From positions 1 through 15,880 of the forward strand of contig JAVBMC010000052.1 in NCBI GenBank assembly GCA_031552845.1: a stretch of 15,880 nt of DNA, written 5' to 3'. This stretch comes from JAVBMC01 sp031552845. Lineage in GTDB: Bacteria; Verrucomicrobiota; Kiritimatiellia; RFP12; DVOR01. Under the pieces are notes generated by a model. It was not told where the DNA came from. It did no database searches and saw nothing but the letters and a program-made list of their open reading frames with translations. Positions 1 to 6,407 of the stretch are shown in pieces. Every line of letters starts with the position of its first letter. Position 1 is the stretch's first letter. The translations under genes and the position numbers were made by a program.

Positions 1-62
1 GCCTTCAGCCCCACCATCCCCCCACCCCACATCACCAACCCCCAAAACAAACCAACCAACAC
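1..62 (-). CDS. Start of a membrane protein, probable YibE/F membrane domain (partial)
   Basis: This partial frame begins at a GTG (60-62) and leaves the window after 20 codons. The visible residues form a hydrophobic segment ending in a GGGMVGLK motif. That resembles the first membrane helix of YibE/F-family proteins, which follows their soluble beta domain. A GGAGGG Shine-Dalgarno-like sequence lies at 74-79, 11 nt from the GTG, which is slightly long. The frame is the same as that of the preceding 127-aa gene, separated from it only by TAG at 84-86 and seven codons. It may therefore be a separate second gene of a split YibE/F pair, or the rest of one gene interrupted by an amber codon. Too little is visible to be sure. 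Confidence 0.45.
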   Translation of the reverse strand, partial: MLVGLFWGLVMWGGGMVGLK

Positions 63-83
63 CCCTGCCCACCCCCTCCGATC

Positions 84-467
84 CTAATCCTGCGCCGTCA
101 CCACATCCACCCCCGGCCGTGCCCCCTGCGCAATCCCCGCCAGCACCACATCCCCCGGCACAAACAGCTTATCCAATTCCAACTGCCCCCGCAGCTCATT
201 ACACGCCGCAAACCGCTCCCCCTTGTGCTCACCCCCCAGCACCTCCACCTCCAACATCTGCGACCCCGTCCGCAGCAAGCCCAGTTCCACCAAGCCCCCA
301 TTATCCACCGACACCACCCGCGCCCGCACCTTCTCCCCCGCCTCCGGCGCCGCCGCCCCCGCAATCCGCGGCTCCCACCACGCCAACGCCGCACACACCA
401 ACCCAAACACCCCCACCGTCAGCCAATCCCCCCGCAAGCGGCTACTCCTCCCTCCAAACAAACTCAC
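84..467 (-). CDS. YibE/F-like N-terminal domain protein
   Basis: A protein of 127 aa with one membrane segment near residues 15-33 (WLTVGVFGLVCAALAWW), followed by a soluble beta-rich domain. The pattern VRARVVSVDN...GLLRTGSQ.LEVEVL.GEHKGE....NEL.GQLELDKLF.PGD matches the periplasmic N-terminal part of YibE/F-family membrane proteins. Full-length members are usually over 350 aa with several helices, so this one stops where the membrane domain should begin; the missing part probably starts at position 62. The start is GTG (465-467), sharing a GTGA overlap with the stop of the alkaline phosphatase gene, so translation is probably coupled. The transport role of the family is poorly defined, and no substrate is claimed. 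Confidence 0.7.
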   Translation of the reverse strand: MSLFGGRSSRLRGDWLTVGVFGLVCAALAWWEPRIAGAAAPEAGEKVRARVVSVDNGGLVELGLLRTGSQMLEVEVLGGEHKGERFAACNELRGQLELDKLFVPGDVVLAGIAQGARPGVDVVTAQD

Positions 468-1819
468 TTCACCAGCTCCTTCAACCGCTTCGCCACATCC
501 GTATTATCCAATACCCCCGCGAACTGCTCCGCACCCGGACCAAACGCCGTCGTCAACACCGGCAGCGCCGTATGATTCCCCGACCCCCACGCCAGCCCCG
601 CCTTCGCATCCAACACCTGCACCACCGCCACCGCGAACGCCTTCTCCGACCCCTTCGCCTTCTTCACAAACTGCGCCTCATACCCCAGCTTCAGCTTCTC
701 CAACTCCGCCTTCGACAACGCCAACTCCCCCGCGCTCCCCACCGGCAACAAACCAAACCACTCACGCGCCAAACCCAACGCCGCCTCAAACGACGCAGGC
801 TCTTCCTTCTTCAACATCTTCTCAAACGCCGGCAGCGAACACTTCTGCGCCCCCAACAACTCCAATCGCGTACGAAACCCCGTCCCCGCAAACCCCAACG
901 TCAACCCGCCCGTCTCATGATCCCCCGTCACCACGATCAACACCTCACCCGGATGCTCCTGCGCAAACCCCCAAGCCACCCTCACCGCCTCATCAAACGC
1001 CACCGTCTCCCGCAACACCGACGCCGCATCATTCGCATGCCCCATCCAATCAATCATCCCCCCCTCGGCCATCATAAAGAACCCCTGCGGCCCATCCAAC
1101 AACTCAATCCCCTTCCGCACATAATCCGCCAACGACAACTCCCCCTCACGCCCATCAATCGCATACCGCAACGCCCCATCCCCCGTCCGCGCCAACACCT
1201 TCCCCCCGCCCGGCTTCAGCGCCACAACCTCCTCCTTCGACGCAGTGACCGTATACCCCGCCTTACGCGCCACATCATACACGCTCCCCTGATACAACGG
1301 CGACTTCACCGCATCCGCATCCTGTACCCCCCCACCGCCAAAGAAGTCAAACCCCGACGCCGCCAAATCCAACCCCAACCCATAATACTCGCTCCGACTC
1401 TTCCGATGCCCATAAAACGACGCCGGCGTCGCATGATTAATCGTCACGCTCGAGACAATCCCCACCCTACGTCCCGCCCGCTGTGCCACGACTGCCACCG
1501 ACTCCAAATTCGTCAACCCCGACGCATCCATGCCAATGCGCCCATTCTTCGTCTTCTCCCCGCACGCGATAGCAGTACCACTCGCCGCCGAATCCGTCAC
1601 CAACGCATCCGCCGACCGCGTCGTCGTCGCCCCCTGATGCGGCAGCCGGTTAATCAACAAACCCTCCTGCCCCGACGCCTCAGCAAACGCATCCGCCAGC
1701 CGCCGCTGCGGTACCGACATCCCATCACCAATAAACAGGAACACATACTTCGGATTAGCCGCCTCCCCCCAGCCAACCCAAAGTACCGCAACCGCCAACC
1801 ACAACACCAAACGCTTCAT
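464..1819 (-). CDS. phoA: Alkaline phosphatase (PhoA family), secreted
   Basis: A secreted metal-dependent phosphomonoesterase of 451 aa that releases inorganic phosphate from organic esters, expected in the periplasm. A signal peptide spans residues 1-20 (MKRLVLWLAVAVLWVGWGEA). The full active site of the PhoA superfamily is visible: metal ligand D32 in FIGDGM, nucleophile S77 in TDSAASGTA, H129/T131 in NHATPASFYGH, E252, D257 and H261 in AEGGMIDWMGH, D300/H301 in TGDHETGG and H416 in GNHTA. Only two or three cysteines are present, so the disulfides of the E. coli enzyme are not conserved. The ATG is preceded by AAGGGA at a 5-nt spacing. The stop overlaps the YibE/F-like gene. No Pho box was recognised upstream. 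The family assignment is firm; the symbol follows the family rather than proven orthology. Confidence 0.95.
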   Translation of the reverse strand: MKRLVLWLAVAVLWVGWGEAANPKYVFLFIGDGMSVPQRRLADAFAEASGQEGLLINRLPHQGATTTRSADALVTDSAASGTAIACGEKTKNGRIGMDASGLTNLESVAVVAQRAGRRVGIVSSVTINHATPASFYGHRKSRSEYYGLGLDLAASGFDFFGGGGVQDADAVKSPLYQGSVYDVARKAGYTVTASKEEVVALKPGGGKVLARTGDGALRYAIDGREGELSLADYVRKGIELLDGPQGFFMMAEGGMIDWMGHANDAASVLRETVAFDEAVRVAWGFAQEHPGEVLIVVTGDHETGGLTLGFAGTGFRTRLELLGAQKCSLPAFEKMLKKEEPASFEAALGLAREWFGLLPVGSAGELALSKAELEKLKLGYEAQFVKKAKGSEKAFAVAVVQVLDAKAGLAWGSGNHTALPVLTTAFGPGAEQFAGVLDNTDVAKRLKELVK

Positions 1820-1862
1820 AACAGTCCCTTCCCCCTACTCATACTCCTAATCTTCATTCTCA

Positions 1863-1892
1863 CTCTCCGCAACTCCGCGTCTCCGCGTGAGC
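1863..1892 (+). repeat. GC-rich repeat copy 1 (TCCGCG-type)
   Basis: A 30-bp sequence built on CTCCGCGTCTCCGCGTGAGC. It is nearly identical to 2365-2394 in direct orientation and to 1919-1950 in inverted orientation. It lies between the alkaline phosphatase start and the 3' end of the broken GxxExxY gene. It can pair with copy 2 to form a stem of about 19 bp with two mismatches and a loop of about 30 nt, which may act as a transcript end or RNA-stabilising hairpin. A similar repeat sequence is, as far as I recall, common beside GxxExxY genes in other genomes. Confidence 0.7.
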
Positions 1893-1899
1893 TTTTTCC

Positions 1900-2339
1900 T
1901 CACACTCCACCGACAGAAGAGTTCACGCGGAGGCGCGGAGACGCGGAAGGATTCAGATTATTAACAACACGCTGCAACCCATCCTTAAAAGTCGCCGCAC
2001 CAAAATTAATCAACAAACCAACGGGCAGATTCATCAACCGCAGATACGTCAGCAACTGCTTACGATGAACGGGCACGATTGTTTCAACAGACTTCAGCTC
2101 CACAATCACCTGCCCCTCTACGAACAAATCAGCACGAAACCCCTCCTCAAAAACCAAGCCATCGTACTCGAATTGAATGACCCTTTGACGCTCCACACGC
2201 AACCCCGCCGCTCCAAAGCCCGCGCCAACACCGCCTCATAAACCGACTCCAACAACCCCGGTCCCAAATCAATATGAATATGAAGCGCAGCATCAACAAT
2301 CGTACCGGTAATATCATCCAAACTCTTCGACTCGTTCAT
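1900..2339 (-). pseudogene. GxxExxY protein, frameshifted
   Basis: Two overlapping frames together make one GxxExxY-family protein, a small family of unknown function often found scattered and repeated in bacterial genomes. The N-terminal part starts at ATG 2337-2339, with AGGAGG five bases upstream, and carries the name-giving GLLESVY motif (residues 28-34) after DLGP. The C-terminal part, read in another frame from about 2202 to 1900, carries EGFRADLFVEGQVIVELKSVE and LTYLRLMNLPVGLLINFG, the conserved core. The break is explained by one missing G in the run complementary to 2203-2206: adding one base restores RRGLRVERQRVIQF across the junction. The end of the frame runs into a GC-rich repeat. 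It is either a real pseudogene or a sequencing error at a homopolymer. Confidence 0.85.
1919..1950 (-). repeat. GC-rich repeat copy 2, inverted, inside the GxxExxY 3' end
   Basis: The reverse complement of this segment reads CCTTCCGCGTCTCCGCGCCT followed by CCGCGTGAACTC, matching copies 1 and 3 with a few substitutions. It is read as the C-terminal residues (about SASPRLRVNSS) of the broken GxxExxY frame, so the repeat appears to have been taken into the coding end of that gene. With copy 1 it forms an inverted pair about 27 nt apart. Confidence 0.7.
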
Positions 2340-2364
2340 CCTCTCCTCCTCACACATTCCATCT

Positions 2365-2394
2365 CTCTCCGCGACTCCGCGCCTCCGCGTGAGC
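2365..2394 (+). repeat. GC-rich repeat copy 3 (TCCGCG-type)
   Basis: This 30-bp sequence (CTCTCCGCGACTCCGCGCCT followed by CCGCGTGAGC) repeats copy 1 in the same orientation with about three differences. It lies immediately upstream of the GxxExxY start, between that gene and the 3' end of the flavin reductase gene. Copies 1-2 and 3 therefore bracket the GxxExxY gene. Confidence 0.7.
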
Positions 2395-2417
2395 TCTCTC
2401 CCCCTCCTACGCTCTCC

Positions 2418-3038
2418 TCAACGAATAAAACTTGTCGGCGTCCACGCCTCACGCACCGGCGGCGTCACGCTCCCCTGCCCATTCGCAATACACTTCAACA
2501 GCCACGCCATATTCCGCCCCAACGTCCGCATGATCTGCAACCCCTCCACATCCTGCTTCACCTCCTCCGGCGTCATCCCATGCACCGCATTCCAATACTG
2601 CGACGACACCACCGGCATCGAAGATATGGTAAAATACTTATTCAGCCTGTCGAACGACGCACTCGCCCCGCCGCGACGACAACTCACCACCGCCGCCGCC
2701 GGCTTCAACGCATACGCCCCGCTCTTCCCAAAGAACATCCGATCCAAGAACGAACACAACGACCCATTCGGCCCCGCATAATACACCGGCGACCCCACCA
2801 GCAGCCCATCCGACTCCTCCAACAGCTCAATCGCCTCATTCACCCCATCATCATTAAAAATACACCGCCGCGACTCCCGGCACTTCCCACAGCCGATACA
2901 CGGCCTCACCGCCCGCGCCCCCAGTTGAAACACCTTCGTGCCAATCCCCTCCGCCTCCAACGCCCCCATCACCTCCGACAACGCCGTAAACGTACACCCC
3001 GCCACATGCGGACTCCCATTCAACACCAAAACCTGCAT
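2418..3038 (-). CDS. Flavodoxin-fold NAD(P)H-dependent FMN oxidoreductase
   Basis: A 206-aa cytoplasmic protein of the flavodoxin-like NAD(P)H:FMN reductase family, expected to bind FMN and transfer electrons to a small substrate or partner; the substrate cannot be told. The N-terminal MQVLVLNGSPHVAGCT is the phosphate-binding loop after the first beta strand. SPVYYAGPNGSLCSFLDR (83-100) is the second flavin-binding loop. A cysteine set C47-x2-C50-x2-C53-x5-C59 matches the iron-sulfur-flavoprotein-like variants of this family, so a metal site is possible. I chose ATG 3036-3038, which has GGGAG six bases upstream, over a TTG two codons earlier. The gene has its own promoter candidate (3082-3110) and lies next to the spaced palindrome array. 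Confidence 0.88.
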   Translation of the reverse strand: MQVLVLNGSPHVAGCTFTALSEVMGALEAEGIGTKVFQLGARAVRPCIGCGKCRESRRCIFNDDGVNEAIELLEESDGLLVGSPVYYAGPNGSLCSFLDRMFFGKSGAYALKPAAAVVSCRRGGASASFDRLNKYFTISSMPVVSSQYWNAVHGMTPEEVKQDVEGLQIMRTLGRNMAWLLKCIANGQGSVTPPVREAWTPTSFIR

Positions 3039-3081
3039 AGCCAACTCCCTTTACTGATAATCCCGAAATCAAACACCCCGT

Positions 3082-3110
3082 ACTATACCCCAAACTCCCC
3101 CCCGGAGCAA
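3082..3110 (-). promoter_or_regulatory. Sigma70-like promoter for the flavin reductase gene
   Basis: On the minus strand TTGCTC (3105-3110) and TATAGT (3082-3087) are separated by exactly 17 bp, and the start codon lies 44 nt downstream of the -10 box. The -10 matches the consensus at five of six positions; the -35 matches only its TTG half. The spacer is G-rich with a run of seven G. Confidence 0.5.
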
Positions 3111-3225
3111 CACAAAACCCCACTCCTACCTAAAACACCCCACCCATTAAATATGACATCAACGAACCTCAGCACGATTATTGACGCGCGTGGGGCAACC
3201 GTAAGCAATACATCACGCTACTCGC

Positions 3226-3325
3226 AGTAATGTTACTCTCTGCTGTCAGTAATGTTACTGATACTTGTAAGTAACGTTACTCCCATCGCTAAGTAATGTT
3301 ACTGTCGGAGCTGAGTAACGTTACT
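3226..3325. repeat. Array of five AGTAAYGTTACT palindromes spaced exactly 22 bp
   Basis: Five copies of a 12-bp palindrome start at 3226, 3248, 3270, 3292 and 3314, so the period is exactly 22 bp, about two helical turns. All 12 positions are invariant except the sixth, which is T, T, C, T, C. The C form is a perfect palindrome with a central CpG; the T form is what a C-to-T change at that CpG would give. The four 10-nt spacers are unrelated to each other. A weak half-site in phase (AGCAAT at 3204) may be a decayed sixth copy. The array lies in the 397-nt gap between rsmB and the flavin reductase gene, 116 bp upstream of the -35 box of the latter. Constant phase with variable spacers suggests a multi-site protein-binding region on one face of the helix. 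The binding protein is unknown. Confidence 0.9.
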
Positions 3326-3435
3326 CACGTTCCTCATACGGGAGTAAACCTGAAGCGTCAGGCAAGTCGGGCAGATTCCGCAAGTACGCCGAAGCAAACC
3401 GTACGCGACTTCGTCGATTTCTTCGATCTATAAGC

Positions 3436-4659
3436 CTACCCCTGCCGGACCAGCGCGGCGGCGAAGGCGCCATCGGTGCCGGATATCCATGGCAGGGATT
3501 CGCGTACTTCGACGCAGGTGAACTCAGGATGACGCACAAGAAAGGCTTCGACCTGTCCCATATTTTCCTCGCGCTCAATACTGCAGGTGGAGTAGACCAG
3601 CCGCCCTCCCGGTACCAAGTGCGCCGCCCCGGCCTCTAATATCTTTGCTTGCAGTTCCAGAAGACGCTTCAGCCGTTTGACCGACCACCGCCAACGCGCA
3701 TCAGCCCGCCGACGGAACACCCCGCTGTTAGAACACGGCACATCAAGCAGCACACGGTCGAACTTCTCGGCACTCTCATCCGGCATTTTAGCCGCATCGC
3801 CGTGAACCACTTCGACTCGGTCCGACAGTCCTGTCCGCGCAAGCGAATCCCGTAGCTGCACCAAGCGGTCTTCATGGCAATCCATCGCGACAAACCGTCC
3901 ATTACCGTTCAACTGCGCCATCGCAACAGCCTTGCCGCCCGGTGCCGCGCAGGCATCCAACACCGACATGCCCTCACCCACCGCCAGCAGCTCCACGGCC
4001 CCCAGCGTTGCCGGATCTTGCACCACAAAGCACCCCTCCGCAAAGCCCGGCAGTTCTGAGACTTTCATCCCATGCGGCACCACAAAGAACACACGGCCAT
4101 TGATCTCCAGCCGTTCCAATCCTTCGCACGGTTCAAACCCTGCCAACGGCACCAGTACCGCCTGCGCCGGACGGTTATTCCATGCACACAACGCCTCGCA
4201 TGCCTCAGCTCCAAATGCCGCCGTCCACCGCTTGACGCACACCACAGGATGCGAGTATCTCACCGCCACAGGTTCCTTTGCCAAGCGTGCCAATACATCA
4301 TCCCGCTCGCGCACCAAGCGCCGCAGCACAGCATTGAGCAAACCCGCCACATGGCGTGACGACTGCTTAACCGCCTCCACCGTCTCAAACACCGCCGCAT
4401 GGTCGGCCACATCATCCATCAACAGCACCTGCGCCGCACCGGCATACAACGCCGCACCGGCCTCGCCGGTCGGCAAATGCTTCACATACTGCCGCAGCAC
4501 CCACTCCAACGCCGACTTGTTACGGATAACCGTATACACCACGCTCTGCACGAATCCGCGCGACGGCCCATCTTCCAACAGACGGTCAGGAAACTCCCCC
4601 GTCGCCATCCAGCGGGTCAGGACAAATATAATCTCGCGGCGTGATTCTTCCATACTCAA
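3436..4659 (-). CDS. rsmB: 16S rRNA (cytosine-5) methyltransferase, RsmB/Sun family
   Basis: A 407-aa enzyme transferring a methyl group from S-adenosylmethionine to a cytosine of 16S rRNA. The first 130 or so residues look like the NusB-type RNA-binding domain of RsmB (SRGFVQSVVYTVIRNKSALEW, LLNAVLRRL). The Rossmann-type methyltransferase domain follows: SAM-binding LDACAAPGGK (234-243), motif IV DVPCSNSG with C309, and motif VI YSTCS with C359, the two cysteines used in catalysis and product release. Length is close to the family norm of about 430. The TTG start (4657-4659) forms a TTGA overlap with the mutase stop and sits five bases from AAGGAG; an ATG at 4651-4653 is the alternative. A housekeeping gene at the end of a polysaccharide operon may simply be co-transcribed. 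Confidence 0.92.
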   Translation of the reverse strand: MSMEESRREIIFVLTRWMATGEFPDRLLEDGPSRGFVQSVVYTVIRNKSALEWVLRQYVKHLPTGEAGAALYAGAAQVLLMDDVADHAAVFETVEAVKQSSRHVAGLLNAVLRRLVRERDDVLARLAKEPVAVRYSHPVVCVKRWTAAFGAEACEALCAWNNRPAQAVLVPLAGFEPCEGLERLEINGRVFFVVPHGMKVSELPGFAEGCFVVQDPATLGAVELLAVGEGMSVLDACAAPGGKAVAMAQLNGNGRFVAMDCHEDRLVQLRDSLARTGLSDRVEVVHGDAAKMPDESAEKFDRVLLDVPCSNSGVFRRRADARWRWSVKRLKRLLELQAKILEAGAAHLVPGGRLVYSTCSIEREENMGQVEAFLVRHPEFTCVEVRESLPWISGTDGAFAAALVRQG

Positions 4660-6002
4660 GCAAACTCCTTTAATACACCCTTCGCAACCGACAGCACATC
4701 AGCCAACAGGCCATCGCCCTGTGCCTCGGCAATCAAACGCAAATAGGGCTCGGTATTCGACTTACGGATACTCACCCACCAATCCCTCCACTCCAACCTT
4801 ACGCCATCGAAATCAAACCGCTGTGCGGGTTCGCCGAACCGCTCCACCAGCGCCTTACACAACGCCGCCGATGCACCGTCTTTATCTTCAATCGTAAAGT
4901 TGAGCTCGCCGGAGTTTGCATAGCGCGCAATCTCCGCAATCCGCGCACTCAACGTCACGCCTCGCCGCTTCAACTTCGCCGCCGCACTCAGCACCCGCAA
5001 TGCGGCCAGCTCACCCGAGTCACAGCAGGCAAACTCACGGAAGTAATAATGTCCCGCCAACTCCCCGCCAAAGATAGCCCCAGTCTCCCTCAGCTTGCGT
5101 TTGGCAAATGCGTGCCCCACCTTCCACATGTACGGCACCAGCCCCATCTCCCGCAGCGACTCACTCACCCCCCGCGACGTCCTTACATCATGCACCACCA
5201 GATCCCCGGGTTGGACTCCCGGCAGCTCGCCCGCAATCACCGGAATCAGATAGTCGGGCTGTATAAACACGCCCCGCTCATCCACAAACATCACGCGGTC
5301 GGCATCGCCGTCAAATATCACCCCAAGGTCGCACCCCTCTCGCCGCACAACTTCGGCCAACTGTGCGCAATTCTCCGGCACCAACGGATTCGGCGGATGA
5401 TGCGGAAAGCGTCCATCCGGCACACTGTTGATATAAGTCGGCTCTTCCCCCAGCACCTGTTTCACAAACAGCCCGGCCATACCATCCGAGCAATCCACCG
5501 CAAACCGCAAGCCCGACCAATCGCCTGCACGCTCTTTCAACCACGCCACAAACCGCGCCGTGTTCTCCACCTGCCGCACCACGCCCGCCCACGAAACACA
5601 TGCAGGCAGCTCACCTGATTTCACAACCTTCTCAAGCTCAGCCAGGCCGGTGTCATACCCCACCGGCACAGCACCAGCCCTCGACACCTTCATCCCATTA
5701 TACTCGGGCGGATTGTGCGATGCCGTGATTTGAATCGACGCGTCGTACCCATCTTCTGCGGTAAAGAAGTAGACCATGGGCGTTGTCGCAAGCCCCATGT
5801 CATCCACATCGGCACCCGCCTCTGTCAACCCACGGCAAACAGCATCACGGATTGCCTCCGACGACACCCGACAATCGCGCCCCACCAAGATCCGCTTCGC
5901 GCCCAACAGCCCCGGCAGTACGCGGCCAATGGCATAGGCCGTTTGCTCATCCCAGTCGCGGGCAAACACGCCCCGGATATCATACGCTTTGAATGCTGAC
6001 AT
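4656..6002 (-). CDS. manB: Phosphomannomutase/phosphoglucomutase
   Basis: A 448-aa member of the alpha-D-phosphohexomutase family, interconverting mannose or glucose 6-phosphate and 1-phosphate and so supplying precursors for GDP-mannose or dTDP/UDP-glucose sugars. All four active-site regions are visible: phosphoserine loop TASHNP with S95, metal loop DGDADR (231-236), sugar-binding GGELAGHYYF (312-321), and phosphate-binding RKSNTEPYLR (413-422). The GELAGH variant of the sugar loop and the length near 450 fit the bifunctional PMM/PGM type (AlgC-like) better than phosphoglucosamine mutase. It starts three bases after the preceding small gene and overlaps rsmB by four. Its place beside rfbB suggests it supplies glucose or mannose 1-phosphate to the surface polysaccharide. 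The sugar specificity is inferred. Confidence 0.92.
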   Translation of the reverse strand: MSAFKAYDIRGVFARDWDEQTAYAIGRVLPGLLGAKRILVGRDCRVSSEAIRDAVCRGLTEAGADVDDMGLATTPMVYFFTAEDGYDASIQITASHNPPEYNGMKVSRAGAVPVGYDTGLAELEKVVKSGELPACVSWAGVVRQVENTARFVAWLKERAGDWSGLRFAVDCSDGMAGLFVKQVLGEEPTYINSVPDGRFPHHPPNPLVPENCAQLAEVVRREGCDLGVIFDGDADRVMFVDERGVFIQPDYLIPVIAGELPGVQPGDLVVHDVRTSRGVSESLREMGLVPYMWKVGHAFAKRKLRETGAIFGGELAGHYYFREFACCDSGELAALRVLSAAAKLKRRGVTLSARIAEIARYANSGELNFTIEDKDGASAALCKALVERFGEPAQRFDFDGVRLEWRDWWVSIRKSNTEPYLRLIAEAQGDGLLADVLSVAKGVLKEFA

Positions 6003-6005
6003 AAC

Positions 6006-6407
6006 TTAGTCCATAAAAAGGAATACACTGCCATCGCGCTGCTCAGACTTAACGCCCGGCAGCAGCTTCTGCAACGCCGCAGCATCCACCGCATTCGTTG
6101 TGCTGCCTCCCGCCAATGTGCGCAAGAGCGTCTCCCGCCGCTGTTCGCGGTTGAGGCTGATACGCTTGGCCTCCAAATATGATCCCGCCAGCACACCCAC
6201 GCCCAAACACAACAACGCCAAGATAATCGCAGCCGTCAACGAAATCCCCAACTGCCCCTGCCCGGTCTCCACAAATCCCGTCAGCAACGGACGTGTCCGC
6301 TTGATGGCCGACAGGCGTTCGCGCTCCAAACTCAGGCGTTCGCGCTCAAGTTCCAGCTTCTCACGCGCCAACTCAATCTCAACCGGTGTTAATTTATCAT
6401 CACTCAT
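6006..6407 (-). CDS. Small coiled-coil membrane protein, unknown function
   Basis: A 133-aa protein I do not recognise. Residues 8-35 are highly charged with heptad-like character and a repeated LERERLS unit, predicting a cytoplasmic or juxtamembrane coiled coil. A single hydrophobic helix covers about 53-76 (LGISLTAAIILALLCLGVGV). It is followed by a basic region (KRISLNREQRRETLLR) and a short tail ending in hydrophobic FLFMD. I chose ATG 6405-6407 because it makes an ATGA overlap with the upstream isomerase-like gene; an in-frame ATG five codons earlier is possible but would overlap that gene further. The coupling on both sides suggests it belongs to the polysaccharide operon, perhaps as a scaffold or regulator, but nothing in the sequence proves this. 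Confidence 0.72.
   Translation of the reverse strand: MSDDKLTPVEIELAREKLELERERLSLERERLSAIKRTRPLLTGFVETGQGQLGISLTAAIILALLCLGVGVLAGSYLEAKRISLNREQRRETLLRTLAGGSTTNAVDAAALQKLLPGVKSEQRDGSVFLFMD

Noticed and set aside
119..2068. Long plus-strand open frames rich in Pro, Arg and His
   Set aside because: They are antisense shadows of the C-rich opposite strand of the phosphatase and its neighbours, with no family pattern or ribosome site.
3153..3230. Short plus-strand frame of about 25 codons ending at the first palindrome
   Set aside because: No ribosome-binding site and no recognisable protein; the stop merely falls in the repeat.
3226..3325. CRISPR array
   Set aside because: Repeats of 12 bp and spacers of 10 bp are far too short, and no cas genes are present.
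3321..3578. Minus-strand 85-aa frame between the array and rsmB
   Set aside because: It mostly overlaps rsmB in another frame and has no family features.
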